Assembly (NCBI GenBank): GCA_043228905.1
Contig: JBHGNT010000003.1
Span: 15,500,001-15,564,000 of the forward strand
Origin: Azolla caroliniana
Taxonomy: Eukaryota > Polypodiophyta
Reading direction: 5' to 3'
DNA length: 64,000 nucleotides
The notes beneath the pieces were generated by a model that searched no databases, was not told the DNA's origin, and was given only the letters and a program-made list of their open reading frames with translations. Within the stretch, counting starts at the first letter, position 1, and each line of letters starts with the position of its first letter. Positions 40,948-52,691 of the stretch are shown one piece after another. The position numbers were made by a program, and so were the translations under genes.

Positions 40948-41600
40948 CTTGGCGACATGTGCTCACAACCACATGCTCGGCTACATTCGAGAAATCGAAA
41001 CGCCAAAGGAAGCATGGGAGAATCTACGACAGATTTTCGCCAACAACACAGTCGCGAGAAAGTGTCAACTACGCCAAGAGTTGAACAACATCCAACAAAG
41101 GGATATGTCCATCACAAGCTACACCTTGAAGATCAAGGAGCTTTGTGAAGCACTCGGCTCGATAAGCGTCAATGTGGACGATGATGAGATGGTGCAAATA
41201 TGCCTCAGCAACCTTGGACCATGGTTTGGTGCGATGAGGATCGCCGTACTAGCACAGGAGAATCCACCCTCCTTCTTCGATCTTCAATCCATGTTGTTGG
41301 TCGAAGAAAACCATGTTCGAATAAGGAGCAATGCCTCAGAAGGCCACATTCTTTACTCACACTCGGATGGAGGAAGAGGACACGACCGTGCAAGGAAAGG
41401 TCGATTCGACCAAGGATGAGGCGGACGAGGCCCGACTTATGAAAACAACTCGCAATTTCGGCAACAAGACGGAAGACATCGGGAATCTTCGGAAGAAGGG
41501 GGAGCTTCCATTCTGGTCCGAGCTGACAAACCTCGATCGAATGTGGATATTGCGGAAAAATCGGCCACCATGACGAAGAGTGCCGAAAGAAGAAGCGTGA
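40948..41600 (+). pseudogene. Copia J Gag, second piece
   Basis: The text continues L-A-T-C-A-H-N-H-M-L-G, ETPKEAWENLRQIFANNTVA, LRQELNNIQQRDMSITSYTL and DDDEMVQICLSNLGPWFGAM, open to 41,419. A zinc knuckle, C-G-Y-C-G-K-I-G-H-H-D-E-E-C, lies at 41,542-41,583 in another frame, so one frameshift separates them. Confidence 0.85.
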
Positions 41601-42075
41601 GTCAGCTTCCCCAAGTTGACAACTCACAAATTATGCCACCAACTCCAATTATGAAGACCATGGAAGAATGTTCGTGATGAGACATAGAGCAAATTCTATG
41701 TCGGCCTCTACTTCGGCCTCTACTTCGACTAATACCTCCAATCCGAAAAATGTATGGTTCGTCGACTCCTGTGCCTCAAACCATATGACGTCCCATCAAG
41801 AATGGTTCGTAGACTTACGAGAGCCGGATCAACCCGGTTATGTTGAGACCAAAGACAACACCACTCATCCGATTTGGCATGTCGGCAATGTCCCATTCGG
41901 GAAAGACGGTGAACAAACTTGCATAAAAAATGTCTTACATGTACCCACCATAATGAAGAATTTGGTCTCCATCAGCCAAATTGTGGAGCAAGGGATGCAA
42001 GTTCAATTCAACCAAGGTGGTTGCTTCATCAAGAAGGAAGGCCGACTAATTAGTCGTGGTCGAAGGGAAGGCTGA
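41601..42075 (+). pseudogene. Copia J aspartic protease
   Basis: The open frame reads MRHRANSMSASTSAS, VWFVDSCASNHMTSHQEWF, VLHVPTIMKNLVSISQIVEQ and GGCFIKKEGRLISRGRRE. The active-site triad is D-S-C in place of D-S-G, which should kill the enzyme. It ends with a TGA at 42,073-42,075 where Copia G has R or another residue before M-F-I-L. Confidence 0.85.
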
Positions 42076-43138
42076 ATGTTTATCCTTGAAGCAAACGAGG
42101 TAAAATCGCCCATGTTTGAAAAGGGCCTCAAACCCGACACCAACATAGAGCTATGGCATAAAAGAATTGGCCATATCAATCTCAACAAACTCAAGGCAAT
42201 GCAATCGAAAGGAGTCGTCATTGGGCTCCCGACCTTCAAAGAGAAAGAGATTGAAGGAGTATGTGAAGCATGCCAATTCGGCAAGAACCATCAGCACCCG
42301 TTCCCGAAGGAGAGGAACGTGAGCAAAGGCCTCTTGGACGTAGTCCACTCGGATGTGTGGGGACTGGCACAAACGGCCACATTCGGAGGATGTCGGTACT
42401 ATGTCACCTTCATCGATGACTTCTCTAGATACACATGGATCTTTCCCATGAGGATGAAGAGCGAAGTGTTTACACACTTCCAAAAATTCAAAAGCAAAGT
42501 CGAAAAAACAATTGGCCGCCATGTACGATGTCTTCAGTCAGACAGAGGAAAGGAATACTTCTTCGATGCGTTCACGGCATACCTTTGAGAAGGAATTCGG
42601 TAGGAATTCACTTGTAGACACACACTGCAACAAAATGGTGTAGCCGAACGCAAGAATCGGCACATCCTCGAAGTACCAAGGGCCATGTTAAATGAGAAGC
42701 ATATGTCCAAGTCATATTGGGCAAAAGCTGCAAATACCGCCGTCTACCTCATAAATCGATGCACAACATCTGGAGTGCATGAGGTCATCCCGCATGAGAA
42801 GTATTATGGGAAGAAGCTGGATCTATCCTATATAAGGATATTCGGCTCCATTGCATACGTGCACATTCCCGATGAGAAGCGGCAAAAGCTTGACCAAAAA
42901 TCAAAGAAGTGCATCCTCGTGGGGTACTCACTGGAGCAAAAGGGGTACAAGTGCTTCAACCCCTCTACTCGGAAGGCTCGTGTAAGTCAGGATGTCATCT
43001 TTGATGAATCGACATCATGGTACAAACCCGAGCCGACTCCTCCTAAACCATCAATGAACGACCTCGACAACACAAAAGACGATGATGAACTAAGGTCAAT
43101 AATCAAAGAGAGACTGATCTCAACCAAATTGAGCTGAC
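42076..43138 (+). pseudogene. Copia J pre-integrase domain and integrase
   Basis: The frame reads MFILEANEVKSPMFEKGL, IELWHKRIGHINLNKLKAM, VHSDVWGLAQTATFGGCRYY, QSDRGKEYFFDAFTAYL; TGA and TAG codons follow at about 42,586 and 42,601; then QQNGVAERKNRHILEVPRAM, YWAKAANTAVYLINRCT, CILVGYSLEQKGYKC and VIFDESTSWYKP. The catalytic D, D and E are all present. It ends with a stop at 43,136-43,138. Confidence 0.9.
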
Positions 43139-43469
43139 CACAAGAGCCTCCAAGCAACCAAAGCACATCTTGGCCAAGTCCAATGATGGACAAAGGGAAG
43201 GACAAAATGCCGGAATATGAAGACGATCACTTCGACGGCAACGAATCGACTCACTCACTCGATAGTGAGTTCGATGCCTTTGATGTGCCTCTTATGAGGT
43301 CACCCGGAGTTAAGAAAACACTCACATCGGCAAATGAAAAACTCAGTCGCTCCACTCGAGAGAAGAATCCGGTTAGCCGATTCGGCTACAACGAATATAT
43401 GGCATACCACTATGCCTTTATGATGAATGTGGCAGAAGTTCGAGAACTGGAGAGCTTTGCCGAACCCGC
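43139..43469 (+). pseudogene. Copia J linker before RT
   Basis: Acidic linker, then LSRSTREKNPVSRFGYNEYM and V-A-E-V-R-E-L-E-S-F-A-E-P-A. It is cut by solo LTR Y; CCGC at 43,466-43,469 is the left duplication copy. Confidence 0.8.
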
Positions 43470-44227
43470 TGTCATGTTGCTACGCGCGTGCGTGGTGAAA
43501 GGCGGGACCATGGGGGTCTTGGACTAGGGAGTGACAAAGCGTAGGAGGTCGTACTTCACCATTTTCGGGGCATCCCAGAAGCACACCGGAAGCAACTGAA
43601 GGGAGAGAGAGAAAGAGAGGGAGCGCGTGCTTGACACCGACTCATGCACACACAGGCTGACACGACTCACGCCCTTATGCACAGGAAACGCCGGAAAGGG
43701 GAACACCAAAAACACCCGCACAAACACCGGACCCCAACAGAGACATGAATACGCACAGACAGACACAAATGTATATATATGAATGGAAGAATACATTCCC
43801 GGCTTCGTGCCGGACCAAGGTAGGTTACAACAGTCGTCTGCTGTCAAGCCACCGTCGGGGAGCTCTCGGTTTGTCGCGCCGAGCGGGATCTTGCACAGGA
43901 GGCCGAGCCGAAGCAAACCCTAAGCAAAACATGAAGGGGGGGGGGGGAGAAGAAGAAGAGGAATAAGAGTAACTAACCCTAAATCTAACGGTATACCCTC
44001 TAACGCAAAATGGGCAACCCTTTCACAAAGGGCGCTCCCTTCCCTTTATAGAACAAGGAGAGGGATGCGCTACAATGTGGGATAAATCCTGATTTACATG
44101 GGATTCTTCGTCCCGACTTGACTCTTATTATTCACACAATTACATGAGGGTGAGTGCACATGGTGCACCCCGCCGATGTAGCCAATATTTCCCCGGTTTC
44201 CACCTCTGGACGAAATTCTTCACGACA
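43470..44227. repeat. Solo LTR Y
   Basis: 758 bp, starting TGTCATGTTGC and ending TTCACGACA, flanked by CCGC (43,466-43,469 and 44,228-44,231). Removing it restores the Copia J text (E-P-A to A-K-D-P). It has a run of nine or more G at about 43,935 and a TATA-like CTTTATAGAAC near 44,042. The orientation is not clear; a plus-strand reading fits the TATA position. Confidence 0.85.
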
Positions 44228-44552
44228 CCGCTAAAGATCCATGATGGGTCAAAGTGAGGAACGATGAAATGCAAGCTCTCAACAAGAATGAGACATGGGA
44301 TCTCGTCCCTCACTCACCGCACAAGAAGGTAATTGGTTGCAGATGGATATACAAAGTGAAGTATACTGCTGACGGTTCCGTCAACCGCTACAAAGCTCGA
44401 CTTGTAGCAAAGAGCTACGCACAAACACAAGGAGTTGACTATGAAGAGACCTTTGCCCCGGTGGCAAAGATGACAACCGTGCAGACCGTGATAGTGGTTG
44501 CTGCAGCGAAAGGGTGGCACCTCTTTCGAGCACAGAGGCCGAATACAGGGGT
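44228..44552 (+). pseudogene. Copia J RT start joined to RNase H
   Basis: After a TGA at about 44,242, the frame reads VRNDEMQALNKNETWDLVP, CRWIYKVKYTADGSVNRYKA and VAKSYAQTQGVDYEETFAPV to AAAKGWHL. At about 44,527 it jumps to S-S-T-E-A-E-Y-R of RNase H in another frame. The catalytic part of RT is deleted. Confidence 0.85.
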
Positions 44553-45013
44553 TGTTACCATACGAGACGTACGTGTGATTGATAAGTGTGATAAGTGAGG
44601 GTGAAAGATGTAATGCGTTGATATGTATGTGTAATGTTATATGATTATGAGTGTGAGTGTGGTAGATACAAGGAGGTGTGAGTGAGTGACTAGGTGTGAA
44701 TGCCAAGGGGGCTTGCACCCTTGTGTATCTACCCTTTTGTACCTATTTAACCCCTTATGGGGAATGAATGAAAACAATGAACATTTCTCTCTCTCTCTCT
44801 CTTTGACATCTTTCTCTCCCTCTCCCTTTTAACGTTGAACCTTCTTGGAAGGGGGCTGGAGCCATTCTAGGCACCACCCCCCACCCCACAATGCTTCTCA
44901 ATGCTTGTAGTCTCTCTCACCATCAATCCCATAACGCTCATCATCCTCATCAAACACATCATCTCCATCACCAATCATCATTACCATTAACCCTAACCCT
45001 ATAACCTATAACA
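44553..45013. repeat. Solo LTR Z
   Basis: 461 bp, starting TGTTACCATACG and ending CTATAACA. The flanks are GGGGT (44,548-44,552) and GGGGC (45,014-45,018), four of five bases alike. A TATA-like CCTATTTAACC is at about 44,735. It splits the RNase H codons of Copia J, whose text resumes G-V-I-V-A-A-C-E-A-V-W. Confidence 0.75.
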
Positions 45014-45235
45014 GGGGCGTGATAGTGGCTGCATGTGAAGCCGTATGGCTCAAGAGGATATTGAAGGATCTGGGTGTTCCCATCAAAGATCCAATTCCCC
45101 TTTACTGCAACCACATGAGCAATATTCATCTAGCTCGGAACCCGGTGTTCCACGCACGCACGAAGCATATCGAAGTGGACTATCACTTCATTCGAGAGCG
45201 CTTTTAGGCTGGAGATGTCGACCTTCAACACACAC
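45014..45235 (+). pseudogene. Copia J RNase H, C-terminal part
   Basis: The frame reads VAACEAVWLKRILKDLGVPI, LYCNHMSNIHLARNPVFHAR and KHIEVDYHFIRERF, then a TAG at about 45,206 and D-L-Q-H-T-L-T-D. D-N-M of the relative has become N-H-M. It breaks off before F-T-K. Confidence 0.85.
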
Positions 45236-45580
45236 TAACAGACGGTTACAGAGTTACACACACTAAATCTCATTCTCTCTCTCTCTCTCTCTCCCTCTCC
45301 TGGTTACAGAGGAACCAACCTTCTGTAACCTTTCGACTATAATGATTCAACTACAGCTTAAGGTTTTCCCTAGTTGTTTATATACTAAGACAACTTTCTA
45401 GCTATTTACAAGTATAGCACACAAGGGCACATTAGGACTATTTATAAATATAGTCTTCTAAATCGGCTTATGAAATCGATTTTCGATTTTCGATCTTGGC
45501 CTCGGCCGAAATACTCATTGACTCCATCCGATTCGGTTCGTTCTCTTCTTCCCATGCAAAGGGACCTGTTTTTCCCAACA
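45236..45580 (-). repeat. LTR fragment of a Copia K-like element (K3)
   Basis: The right end reads TTTTTCCCAACA followed by AACTCCCCCTTCACT, exactly the LTR end and purine tract layout of Copia K. The body has a (CT)n run at about 45,275-45,295 and a minus-strand TATA-like TATAAATAG near 45,440. The left end is not defined. No gene is seen. Confidence 0.6.
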
Positions 45581-45985
45581 AACTCCCCCTTCACTCCGGC
45601 ATGGGGTACTTCACCAATCCGACCCTCTGTCGGCACTCATTTAGCTTTTCTGCCGACAGCACCTTCGTTAGCATGTCCAACCCATTCTTCGTTTTATGTT
45701 TACTAGAGCAAACTCCTTCTCTTCTACTCTATGATATCTCCTCTGGATGTGCGAGGTCCTCAAGTGGTAGACGACATTTTTTGCAAGTTGGATGGCACTC
45801 TGGTTACCGCAATGGAGTCAGAATTCCTCTTGTCAAATTCCCAACTCTCCAATAAATTCCTCCATTGCGGCCATGTACTCGTCTTCCGTGGTCAATAACG
45901 CTAAGGGCTTCTGCAGCCTCGACTACCACGAAACGGCTCCCCCTGCATAAGTCATCACATACCCGGACATGGATCAGCTGGTATC
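45581..45985 (-). pseudogene. Copia K3 RNase H fragment
   Basis: In broken frames the text matches the C-terminal RNase H of Copia K: the minus strand gives A-V-S-W, M-A-A-M or E-Y-M-A, W-R and L-A-K-like pieces, and the DNA shares CGAAACGGCTCCCCCTGCAT with K at about 56,747. About 400 bp remain, from the purine tract to where the hairpin region begins. Confidence 0.65.
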
Positions 45986-46006
45986 CACTAGGGATCGGCA
46001 ACGGTT

Positions 46007-46063
46007 CGGTTTAGGCTTAGCCGGTTTGGCCTGATCCAAGCCAAACCGGCTAAGCCTAAACCG
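46007..46063. repeat. Perfect 24-bp hairpin with 9-base loop
   Basis: Arms 46,007-46,030 (starting CGGTTTAGGCTTAGCC) and 46,040-46,063 are exact reverse complements, with loop CTGATCCAA. Just upstream, TAGGGATCGGCAACGG at about 45,989-46,004 resembles the terminus of hAT-type transposons, so the hairpin may be part of a miniature element. No matching other end was found. Confidence 0.75.
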
Positions 46064-46381
46064 TTTACGGGATCTCAAACCTGAACCGGTTTGGTAAATG
46101 GCTTGGAAACCTCCCTCTCTCTCTCTCTCCCTACCTCCCCCCCCTCTCTCTCTCAGATGATGCCCTATATACTAGATAGTATACATTGTACAAGCTCTCC
46201 CTCCCACTCTCTCTCTCTCACGTCTGTGGTCTCGACTCTCTCCCTCTCTGTCTCCCCCACCCCTCTGTGTAGTCTCTCTCTCTCTTTCGTAAATAATGGC
46301 TTTCATTACGAAAGAAAAAAAACCACCATGACTAACTTACTTCAAAGTATAGAACCCTTCTATCAAGGGATCTAAAGAATA
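46064..46381. other. CT-rich stretch without genes
   Basis: Several (CT)n and CCCCC runs, for example 46,115-46,150 and 46,200-46,280, and a short A run near 46,315. Nothing else is seen. It lies at the 3' side of LINE L, but no poly(A) tail of that element (poly-T on this strand) is present. Confidence 0.5.
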
Positions 46382-47875
46382 CTACGACACCGAACTCAAT
46401 GCCACCCTACACACCAATTCAAATGGCAAGTATGATGATATGTGACCTTCCTGGTTGAGATTTCGTGACTTCTCTAGCATTGTCAATTGCCACAAAAGAA
46501 GTACTTTTAACTTTAGAACATATTTTCTCACCCCAACTTGCGAATAAAAAATGAAGGCATTCCACATATTCCAATTGAACCATAGCCCCCAATACCTCAA
46601 GAACTCAAAAATAATTTGAAAATGAGGCATCGGTTCATTGTTCTCCATATGTGCAAAAACCTAACTCAAGGAAGATAGACTTACTCTTGTTAGAGACATC
46701 CACACTAAACTGATACACCTCCAAACCATCCTTGCCATCGTGCATGAAATAAATCGATGCCTACTATGTTCCAATTCCACCGAACAAAAGAAACACAATC
46801 ATTTAGTAAAGTTTTGTTTTTTTTAATGCATCCCCTAATGGTAAAGCTCCAACCATAACTCTCCAAAATAAATACCTTGGCTCCAATTGTGAACACCAAC
46901 CTGCCTTGATCACATGAAACCACCAAGTAATGGGCTTATGAAAACCCCATATCTTTATAACCCTTTCTTCCAACCACTTATGTTTGTCAATCAACTTGTG
47001 ATAAGCAACATTCGTTGAGATCATAGTCAATCTCTTATTTCCAACAAACCTCCAATCAAGCTCTTGAGATCGCCCATCTAAATCAAGAATTGGCTCATGC
47101 GAAGATAGTATTTGTTGTAACTTATCCCAAATAAAGTTATAACCTTTTGGCATACGAAATATTGATCTTATTATTCGAAAAGCCATTAATCTTCTTTGTG
47201 AAACCAACATAACATCCTTAACTGTTACCAAACACAATCTAGCCATCCGATTAAATTGAAGGTTAAGAATTTGTTTACCTTCCCACCTCAACAACCTTGA
47301 TGTTGCCAAAACCTCCATTTGTAATGAATTGGCACATCCCCTTTCTTGTGGGGGATGCCATTCCACAAAATCCAACATACTTTGCCAAGATGTCAACAAA
47401 TGATTAACTATCATAGACCCTGTACATTTGACATCCCTGTCAGAATTAATTACATTCCACCAATTCGCTTCAACCTTCATGTTTCCAAGCTTTATTCTAT
47501 TCTTCTCTATAAAGTATGCCACCATTTCTGTCCAAGGTTGTACACCTTCAAACATGAATCGAATGAAAGTAAATCGATGAGCCACCATATGCTCATATAG
47601 ATTCAATATTGATGCCCCACCAAGACGCTTCGGAGTACAAACATGATCCCATGCCAACCATGACAAGGCACTTTTCCCTTTTCTTTTCCATAACAACATT
47701 CACATCGAGCGTGACAACATTTCAAGAGCTTTCTTTGACCATGGGAGCAAAGGAAGATAATAAGATACCATAGAGACCATAATCGATTGGACCACCTTAA
47801 TTCATACATGAAAAGGCCAAAATTGAGAGCTCCAATACATAAACTTATCCTCCAACCTTTTGGATACCCACTCAA
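46382..47875 (-). pseudogene. LINE L ORF2, C-terminal part
   Basis: The 298-codon piece 47,699-46,803 reads WKRKGKSALSWLAWDHVCTP, KRLGGASILNLYEHMVAHRF, then FWRVMVGALPLGDALKK near its end, the usual region before the C-terminal zinc-binding segment of plant LINE ORF2. Parts at 47,875-47,603 and 46,926-46,382 lie in other frames. Confidence 0.75.
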
Positions 47876-49378
47876 TAAGTTTCACATGAGAAACTTCCAC
47901 CCCAATTGGATATCCAAGATGACGACAAATCATACCACGATGTACTATCCTTCCTGACCACCCCAACCCTAACACATCTTGTTGTATACATGAAATCAGG
48001 ACAAATTTATGTATATTAATTCTCAACCCTGAAGCATTTGAAAACAATTCCCACACATCTCTTGTCTCACTAATATTTTCCTGATTAGGTGCCAAAAACA
48101 TAATTTGGTCATCTGCAAGAGCTTGAACAATATGGCTTCCCTGATGGCAACCTTAGTCCAAGCAATTCTTCCTCCATAGCCATATTGTGTAACTTAACAA
48201 GAATAGGATGTGTCACAATAGTGAATAGTAAAGGACTTACCGGGCATCCTTGTCTAACTAACCTCCGAATAGAAATCGGTTGTGTTACTCCTCCATTAAA
48301 CATCACATGTGAAACCGAACCCTCCCCTAATGTGTATATCAACTTAGACATACGATCACCAAAACCCATATGAGACATCAATTGATTTATAAATGACCAA
48401 TCCACATTATCATAGTCTTTCTCGATATCCAATTGTAGCAACACTAATTCTTGTTTAGACTCCTTTGCATAGTCAATTGCCATTTGAACATTTAAAATAT
48501 TATGTAAAATGTCTCTTTTTGCTAAAAACCCATATTGAGCATTATGAATAAGAGCATTATGAATAATAGAAGGTAAAACCTTATGCAACCTATTGGCCAT
48601 CACTTTTGCAAAAATCTTGTACATTCCCCCCATCAATGAAATAGGCCTCCATTGAGCGAAGGAAGATGGAGAAGGCACCTTCGGCAAAAGCTTGATCAAA
48701 CCAATCTTCAAAGAATGAGGCATTTCCCCTGATGTCCACACCTTCTGAAATAAAATCGTAAAAGGCCCCTTTAACTTAATCACATATTTCTTAAAGAGTT
48801 CATGTGTTAATCCATCCCACCCAAGACTCTTATCATTAGCAAGATGTGACATGACATGTTCCACCTCATCCTCTAAAATATTAGCATCTAATGATTGTTC
48901 CACATCATGCGATACATGATTTTTCACTCCATTAAAAAATACATCTCTATCCTTTTTAACATTATCATCGATACACACTTGTACATCCCACAATTGTGTA
49001 TAATATTCTATGCATTTCTTGAGGATCGGAACACATGATACCATTTTCTTCTAACCTTACCACATTATGTCGTGCATGTGATTCATGAAGGTTATGAAAA
49101 AACTTATGTGATTGACAATTAGCATCATCCATTTCTTGTCTTAGACGATGTAGTCTAGCATGTTGATAATTTTTTGCCGTTAGGACATGCATCGCAGAAA
49201 TTAATACCTCTTGATATCCCAACAACTCTACATCCGTTGGCCAATAAGTTAACAATGAGTTGCATTTATCAAGCAAATTAACTAGGAGACTTAATTTCTT
49301 TCTCCTTTTAAGAGCATGGTGAATTCCATAATATCTTAGTTAACCTTTGAACATTTGCAACAAATACCTCCCACGCTT
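47802..49378 (-). pseudogene. LINE L ORF2, reverse transcriptase
   Basis: Conserved blocks run in order: DKSLGWDGLTHELFKKYV, IGLIKLLPKVPSPSSFAQWR, PISLMGGMYKIFAKVMANRL, YGFLAKRDILHNILNVQMA, LLQLDIEKDYDNVDWSFI and RQGCPVSPLLF. After a frameshift at about 48,110 comes L-A-D-D-Q-I-M-F-L-A, the catalytic A-D-D block, then SGLRINIHKF. The catalytic residues are kept in the A-D-D block. The first piece after element X (49,378-49,050) is stop-rich. Confidence 0.85.
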
Positions 49379-49383
49379 CATAC

Positions 49384-49810
49384 AATCACGGACACACCAA
49401 GCGCAGACTAAGACGGAGCACAAATGATGAGGCTACGATGGAGCGATGACGGAATGACACAAGAGCATAAAGATAGATATGAAGATTAAGGAGACAAGAT
49501 TGGGCGAAACGAAAATACTAGATTGATATGTCCATGACTGGCGTTGTTCACCTTGAAATCCTTCAAGGTGAACTCAACTATTTATACTAAGTGGCATGCA
49601 TACCTGTTGCACGCATGTGATACAATAGAGCATGTAGGCAGTAGGTACGCATGCATGTGCCAAGTGTTAATAATACAAGGGAGAAATTATGCACATGATG
49701 CTAGCTAAAACCTATAATGAGGAAGTATATACATGATTATGTGCTAGATGTGTTGTTAACACATAACACTTGATTATAACATGGTCATGTCAAGAGTTCG
49801 AATCTTGACA
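49384..49810 (-). repeat. Element X LTR W1 (outer, 3')
   Basis: 427 bp. Ends in TCTTGACA at 49,810 (plus strand); the other end reads AATCACGG where the inner LTRs have TGTCACGG. It differs from W4 at only about five positions. Confidence 0.9.
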
Positions 49811-50939
49811 TTATCCCCCCTCCAACGATGCCTTCCCAAATCATTTGTTCGCTTAACGGGATATTGTTGATGAAAATCTTAGATCACCTCCAAAGTATTT
49901 TGTAAATCCTAGACAAGGAGTAACCCTTCCACAAGACGAGGTATTTAACACCAACAGGCATGAGCGACCTTGTGTGGTCCTCGCCTAGAACTGGAACACA
50001 AATATCAATGGGTGTGAGTTACCATGTGCAGTCCTCACGGGGAGCATGAACACCAAGGGGCATGAGTAGCCATGTGGGGTCTTTGTTGGGAACTGGTACG
50101 GTCCTCGCTGAGAGTTGGAACACGAACACCAACGAGCGTGAGCAACCATGTTGTCCTCACAGAGAAATGGAAAACAAACGAGTGAGCGACCATGTGGCCC
50201 TCACCGGGAACAGGAACATGAACGGGAGTAATCGACCATGTGTGGTCCTCACCAGGAACTGGAACATGAACAACAACGGCCATGAGCAACCATGTCGGTC
50301 CTCACCGGGATCTGGAACACGAACAATAGTTGGAGTGAGCGGCCATGTGCGGTCCTCACCAGAGACTGGAACATGAACGGGAGTGAGTGACCATGCGTCC
50401 CTCACCGGGAACAGGAACACGAATGGGAGTGAGCGGCCATGTGCGGCCCTCATCGGGAACAGGAACACGAGCAGGTGTGAGCGACCATGTGGCCCTCACT
50501 GGGAACTCGAACACGAACGGGCGTGAGCGACCATGCGGCCCTCACCGGGAACTCGAACACGAACGTGTGTGAGCGACTATGCAACCCTCACCGGGAACTC
50601 GAACACGAACGGGCGTGAGCGACCATGTGGCCCTCACCGGGAACTGGAACATGAACACCAACGGGAGTGAGCGGCCTTGTGCAGACCTCACCGGGAACTG
50701 GAACACGAACACCAACGAGAGTGAGTGGCCTTGTGCGGCCCTCATCGGGAACTGGATCACGAACACCGAAGGGAGTGAGAGGCCCTCACCAGGAACCAGA
50801 ACATGAACACAGACGGGAAAGAAACTAAAAAAATAGAGAAAATGAAGTGATGTTGATGATGGTATGGTAACGATGGTAACTCTAGAAGCAATGGCGATGA
50901 CGGAGATGGGTTATGCTTCTAGTTGGAAGGTGAACAAAC
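49811..50939. repeat. Element X internal region 1, minisatellite
   Basis: 1,129 bp. Units of about 46-58 bases with GGGAACTGGAACACGAAC and GTGAGCGACCATG fill 49,940-50,815. Unique ends flank them: TTATCCCCCCTCCAACGATG on one side and TAGTTGGAAGGTGAACAAAC on the other. The open frames on both strands are by-products of the repeats. Confidence 0.9.
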
Positions 50940-51359
50940 TGTCACGGACACACCAAGCGCGGACTAAGACGGAGCACAGATGATGAGGCTACGACGGAGC
51001 AATGACGGAATGACACAAGAGCATAAAGATAGAGATGAAGATTAAGGAGACAAGATTGGGCAAAATGAGAATACTAGATTGATATGTGCATGACTGGTGT
51101 TGTTCACCTTGAATTCCTTCAAGGTGAACTCAACTATTTATACTAAGTGGCATGCATACCTGTTGCACACATGTGTTACAATAGAGCATGTAGCCAGTAG
51201 GTACGCAGGCATGTGCCAAGTGTAAATAATACAAGGGATAAATTATGTACATGATGCTAGCTAAAACCTCAATGAGGAAACATGATTATATGCTAGATGT
51301 GTGGTTAACACATAACACTCGATTATAACATGGTCATGTCAATAGTTCGAATCTTGACA
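50940..51359 (-). repeat. Element X LTR W2 (inner)
   Basis: 420 bp, TGTCACGG to TCTTGACA on the plus strand, followed by TTC and then W3. Confidence 0.9.
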
Positions 51360-51362
51360 TTC
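51360..51362. other. TTC at the LTR-LTR junction
   Basis: On the minus strand the junction is CCGTGACA-GAA-TGTCAAG. G is the first internal base after an LTR on the primer side (GTTTGTTC), and AA are the last two bases of the purine tract (GGATAA). End-to-end joining of unprocessed cDNA gives exactly these three bases. Confidence 0.85.
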
Positions 51363-51783
51363 TGTCACGGACACACCAAGCGCGGACTAAGACGGAGCAC
51401 GGATGATGAGGCTACGATGGAGCAATGACGGAATGACACAAGAGCATAAAGATAGAGATGAAGATTAAGGAGACAAGATTGTGCGAAATGAGAATACTAG
51501 ATTGATATGTCCATAACTGGCATTGTTCAACTTGAATTCCTTCAAGGTGAACTCAACTATTTATACTAAGTGGCATGCATACCTGCTGCACGCATGTGAT
51601 ACAATAGAGCATGTAGGCAGTAGGTACGCATGCATGTGCGAAGTGTAAATAATACAAGGGAGAAATTATGCACATGATGCTAGCTAAAACCTACAATGAG
51701 GAAACATGATTATATGCTAGATGTGTGGTTAACACAGAACACTCGATTATAACATGGTCATGTCAAGAGTTCGAATCTTGACA
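51363..51783 (-). repeat. Element X LTR W3 (inner)
   Basis: 421 bp, TGTCACGG to TCTTGACA on the plus strand; shares diagnostic bases with W2 instead of W1 or W4. Confidence 0.9.
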
Positions 51784-52691
51784 TTATCTCCCCTCCAACT
51801 ATGCCTTCCCAAATCATTTGTCGGATTAAAGGGATATTGTTGATGAAAATCTTAGATCACCTCCAAAGTATTTTGTAAATCCTAGACAAGGAGTAACCCT
51901 TCCACAAGATGAGGTATTTAACACCAACGGGCATGAGTGACCATGTGTGGTCCTCGTCTAGAATTGGAACACGAATATCAACGGGTGTGAGCAACCATGT
52001 CGGTCCTCACCGGGATCTGGAACACGAACAATAGGTGAAGTGAGCGGCCATGTGCGGTTCTCACTTGAGACTGGAACGCGAACGAGAGTGAGCGACCATG
52101 CGGCCCTCACCGGGAACAGGAACACGAACGGGAGTGAGCGGCCATGTGCGGCCCTCACCGGGAAGAGGAACACGAACGGGCGTGAGCCACCATGCGGCCC
52201 TCACCGGGAACTCGAACACGAACAGGTGTGAGAGGCCATGCGGCCCTAACCGGGAACTCGAACACGAACGTGTGTGAGCGACCATGCGGCCCTCACCGGG
52301 AACTCGAACACGAACACCAACAGGAGTGAGCGCCCTTGTGCAGACCTCACCGGGAACTGGAACACGAACACTGACAGGAGTGAGTGGGCTTGTGCGGCCC
52401 TCATCGGGAACTGGAACACGAACTCCAACGGGAGTGAGCGGCCTTGTGTGGCCCTCATCAGGAACTAGAACACGAACACCAACGGGAGTGAGCGGCCTTG
52501 TACAGTCCTCACTTGGAACTAGAACATGAACACGAACGAGAAAGAAACTAAAAAATAGAGACAATGATGAAGAGAAACTAAAAAATAGAGAGAATGAAGC
52601 GATGTTGATGATGGTACGGTGACGATGGTAACTCTAGAAGCAAGGGCGATGAAGGAGACGGGTATTGCTTCTAGTTGGAAGGTGAACAAAC
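51784..52691. repeat. Element X internal region 2, minisatellite
   Basis: 908 bp. Same unique ends as region 1 (TTATCTCCCCTCCAACTATG and TAGTTGGAAGGTGAACAAAC) around a shorter array at about 51,915-52,540. Confidence 0.9.

Larger units (their letters stand above)
34542..45235 (+). mobile_element. Copia J, broken by Copia G and two solo LTRs
   Basis: Plus-strand Copia pieces: LTR remnant 34,542-34,793; Gag 34,794-34,955 and 40,948-41,600; protease 41,660-42,070; integrase 42,076-43,138; linker and RT 43,139-43,469 and 44,228-44,527; RNase H 44,528-44,552 and 45,014-45,235. The LTR remnant begins TGTTGAGAATCAAGCTCAACC, similar to the LTR start of Copia G, and has a TATA box (CTATATAAACC) near 34,743. 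The 3' LTR is missing. A deletion between RT (K-G-W-H-L) and RNase H (S-S-T-E-A-E-Y-R) is internal to J. Confidence 0.8.

Noticed and set aside
44980-45003. CCCTAACCCTA considered as telomere-like repeat
   Set aside because: Only two units, inside the end of solo LTR Z.
50062-52564. Repeated open frames (N-T-N-G-S-E-R-P-C and V-F-Q-F-P-V-R types) on both strands
   Set aside because: They follow the minisatellite units of element X; both strands are equally open and no start or domain is seen.
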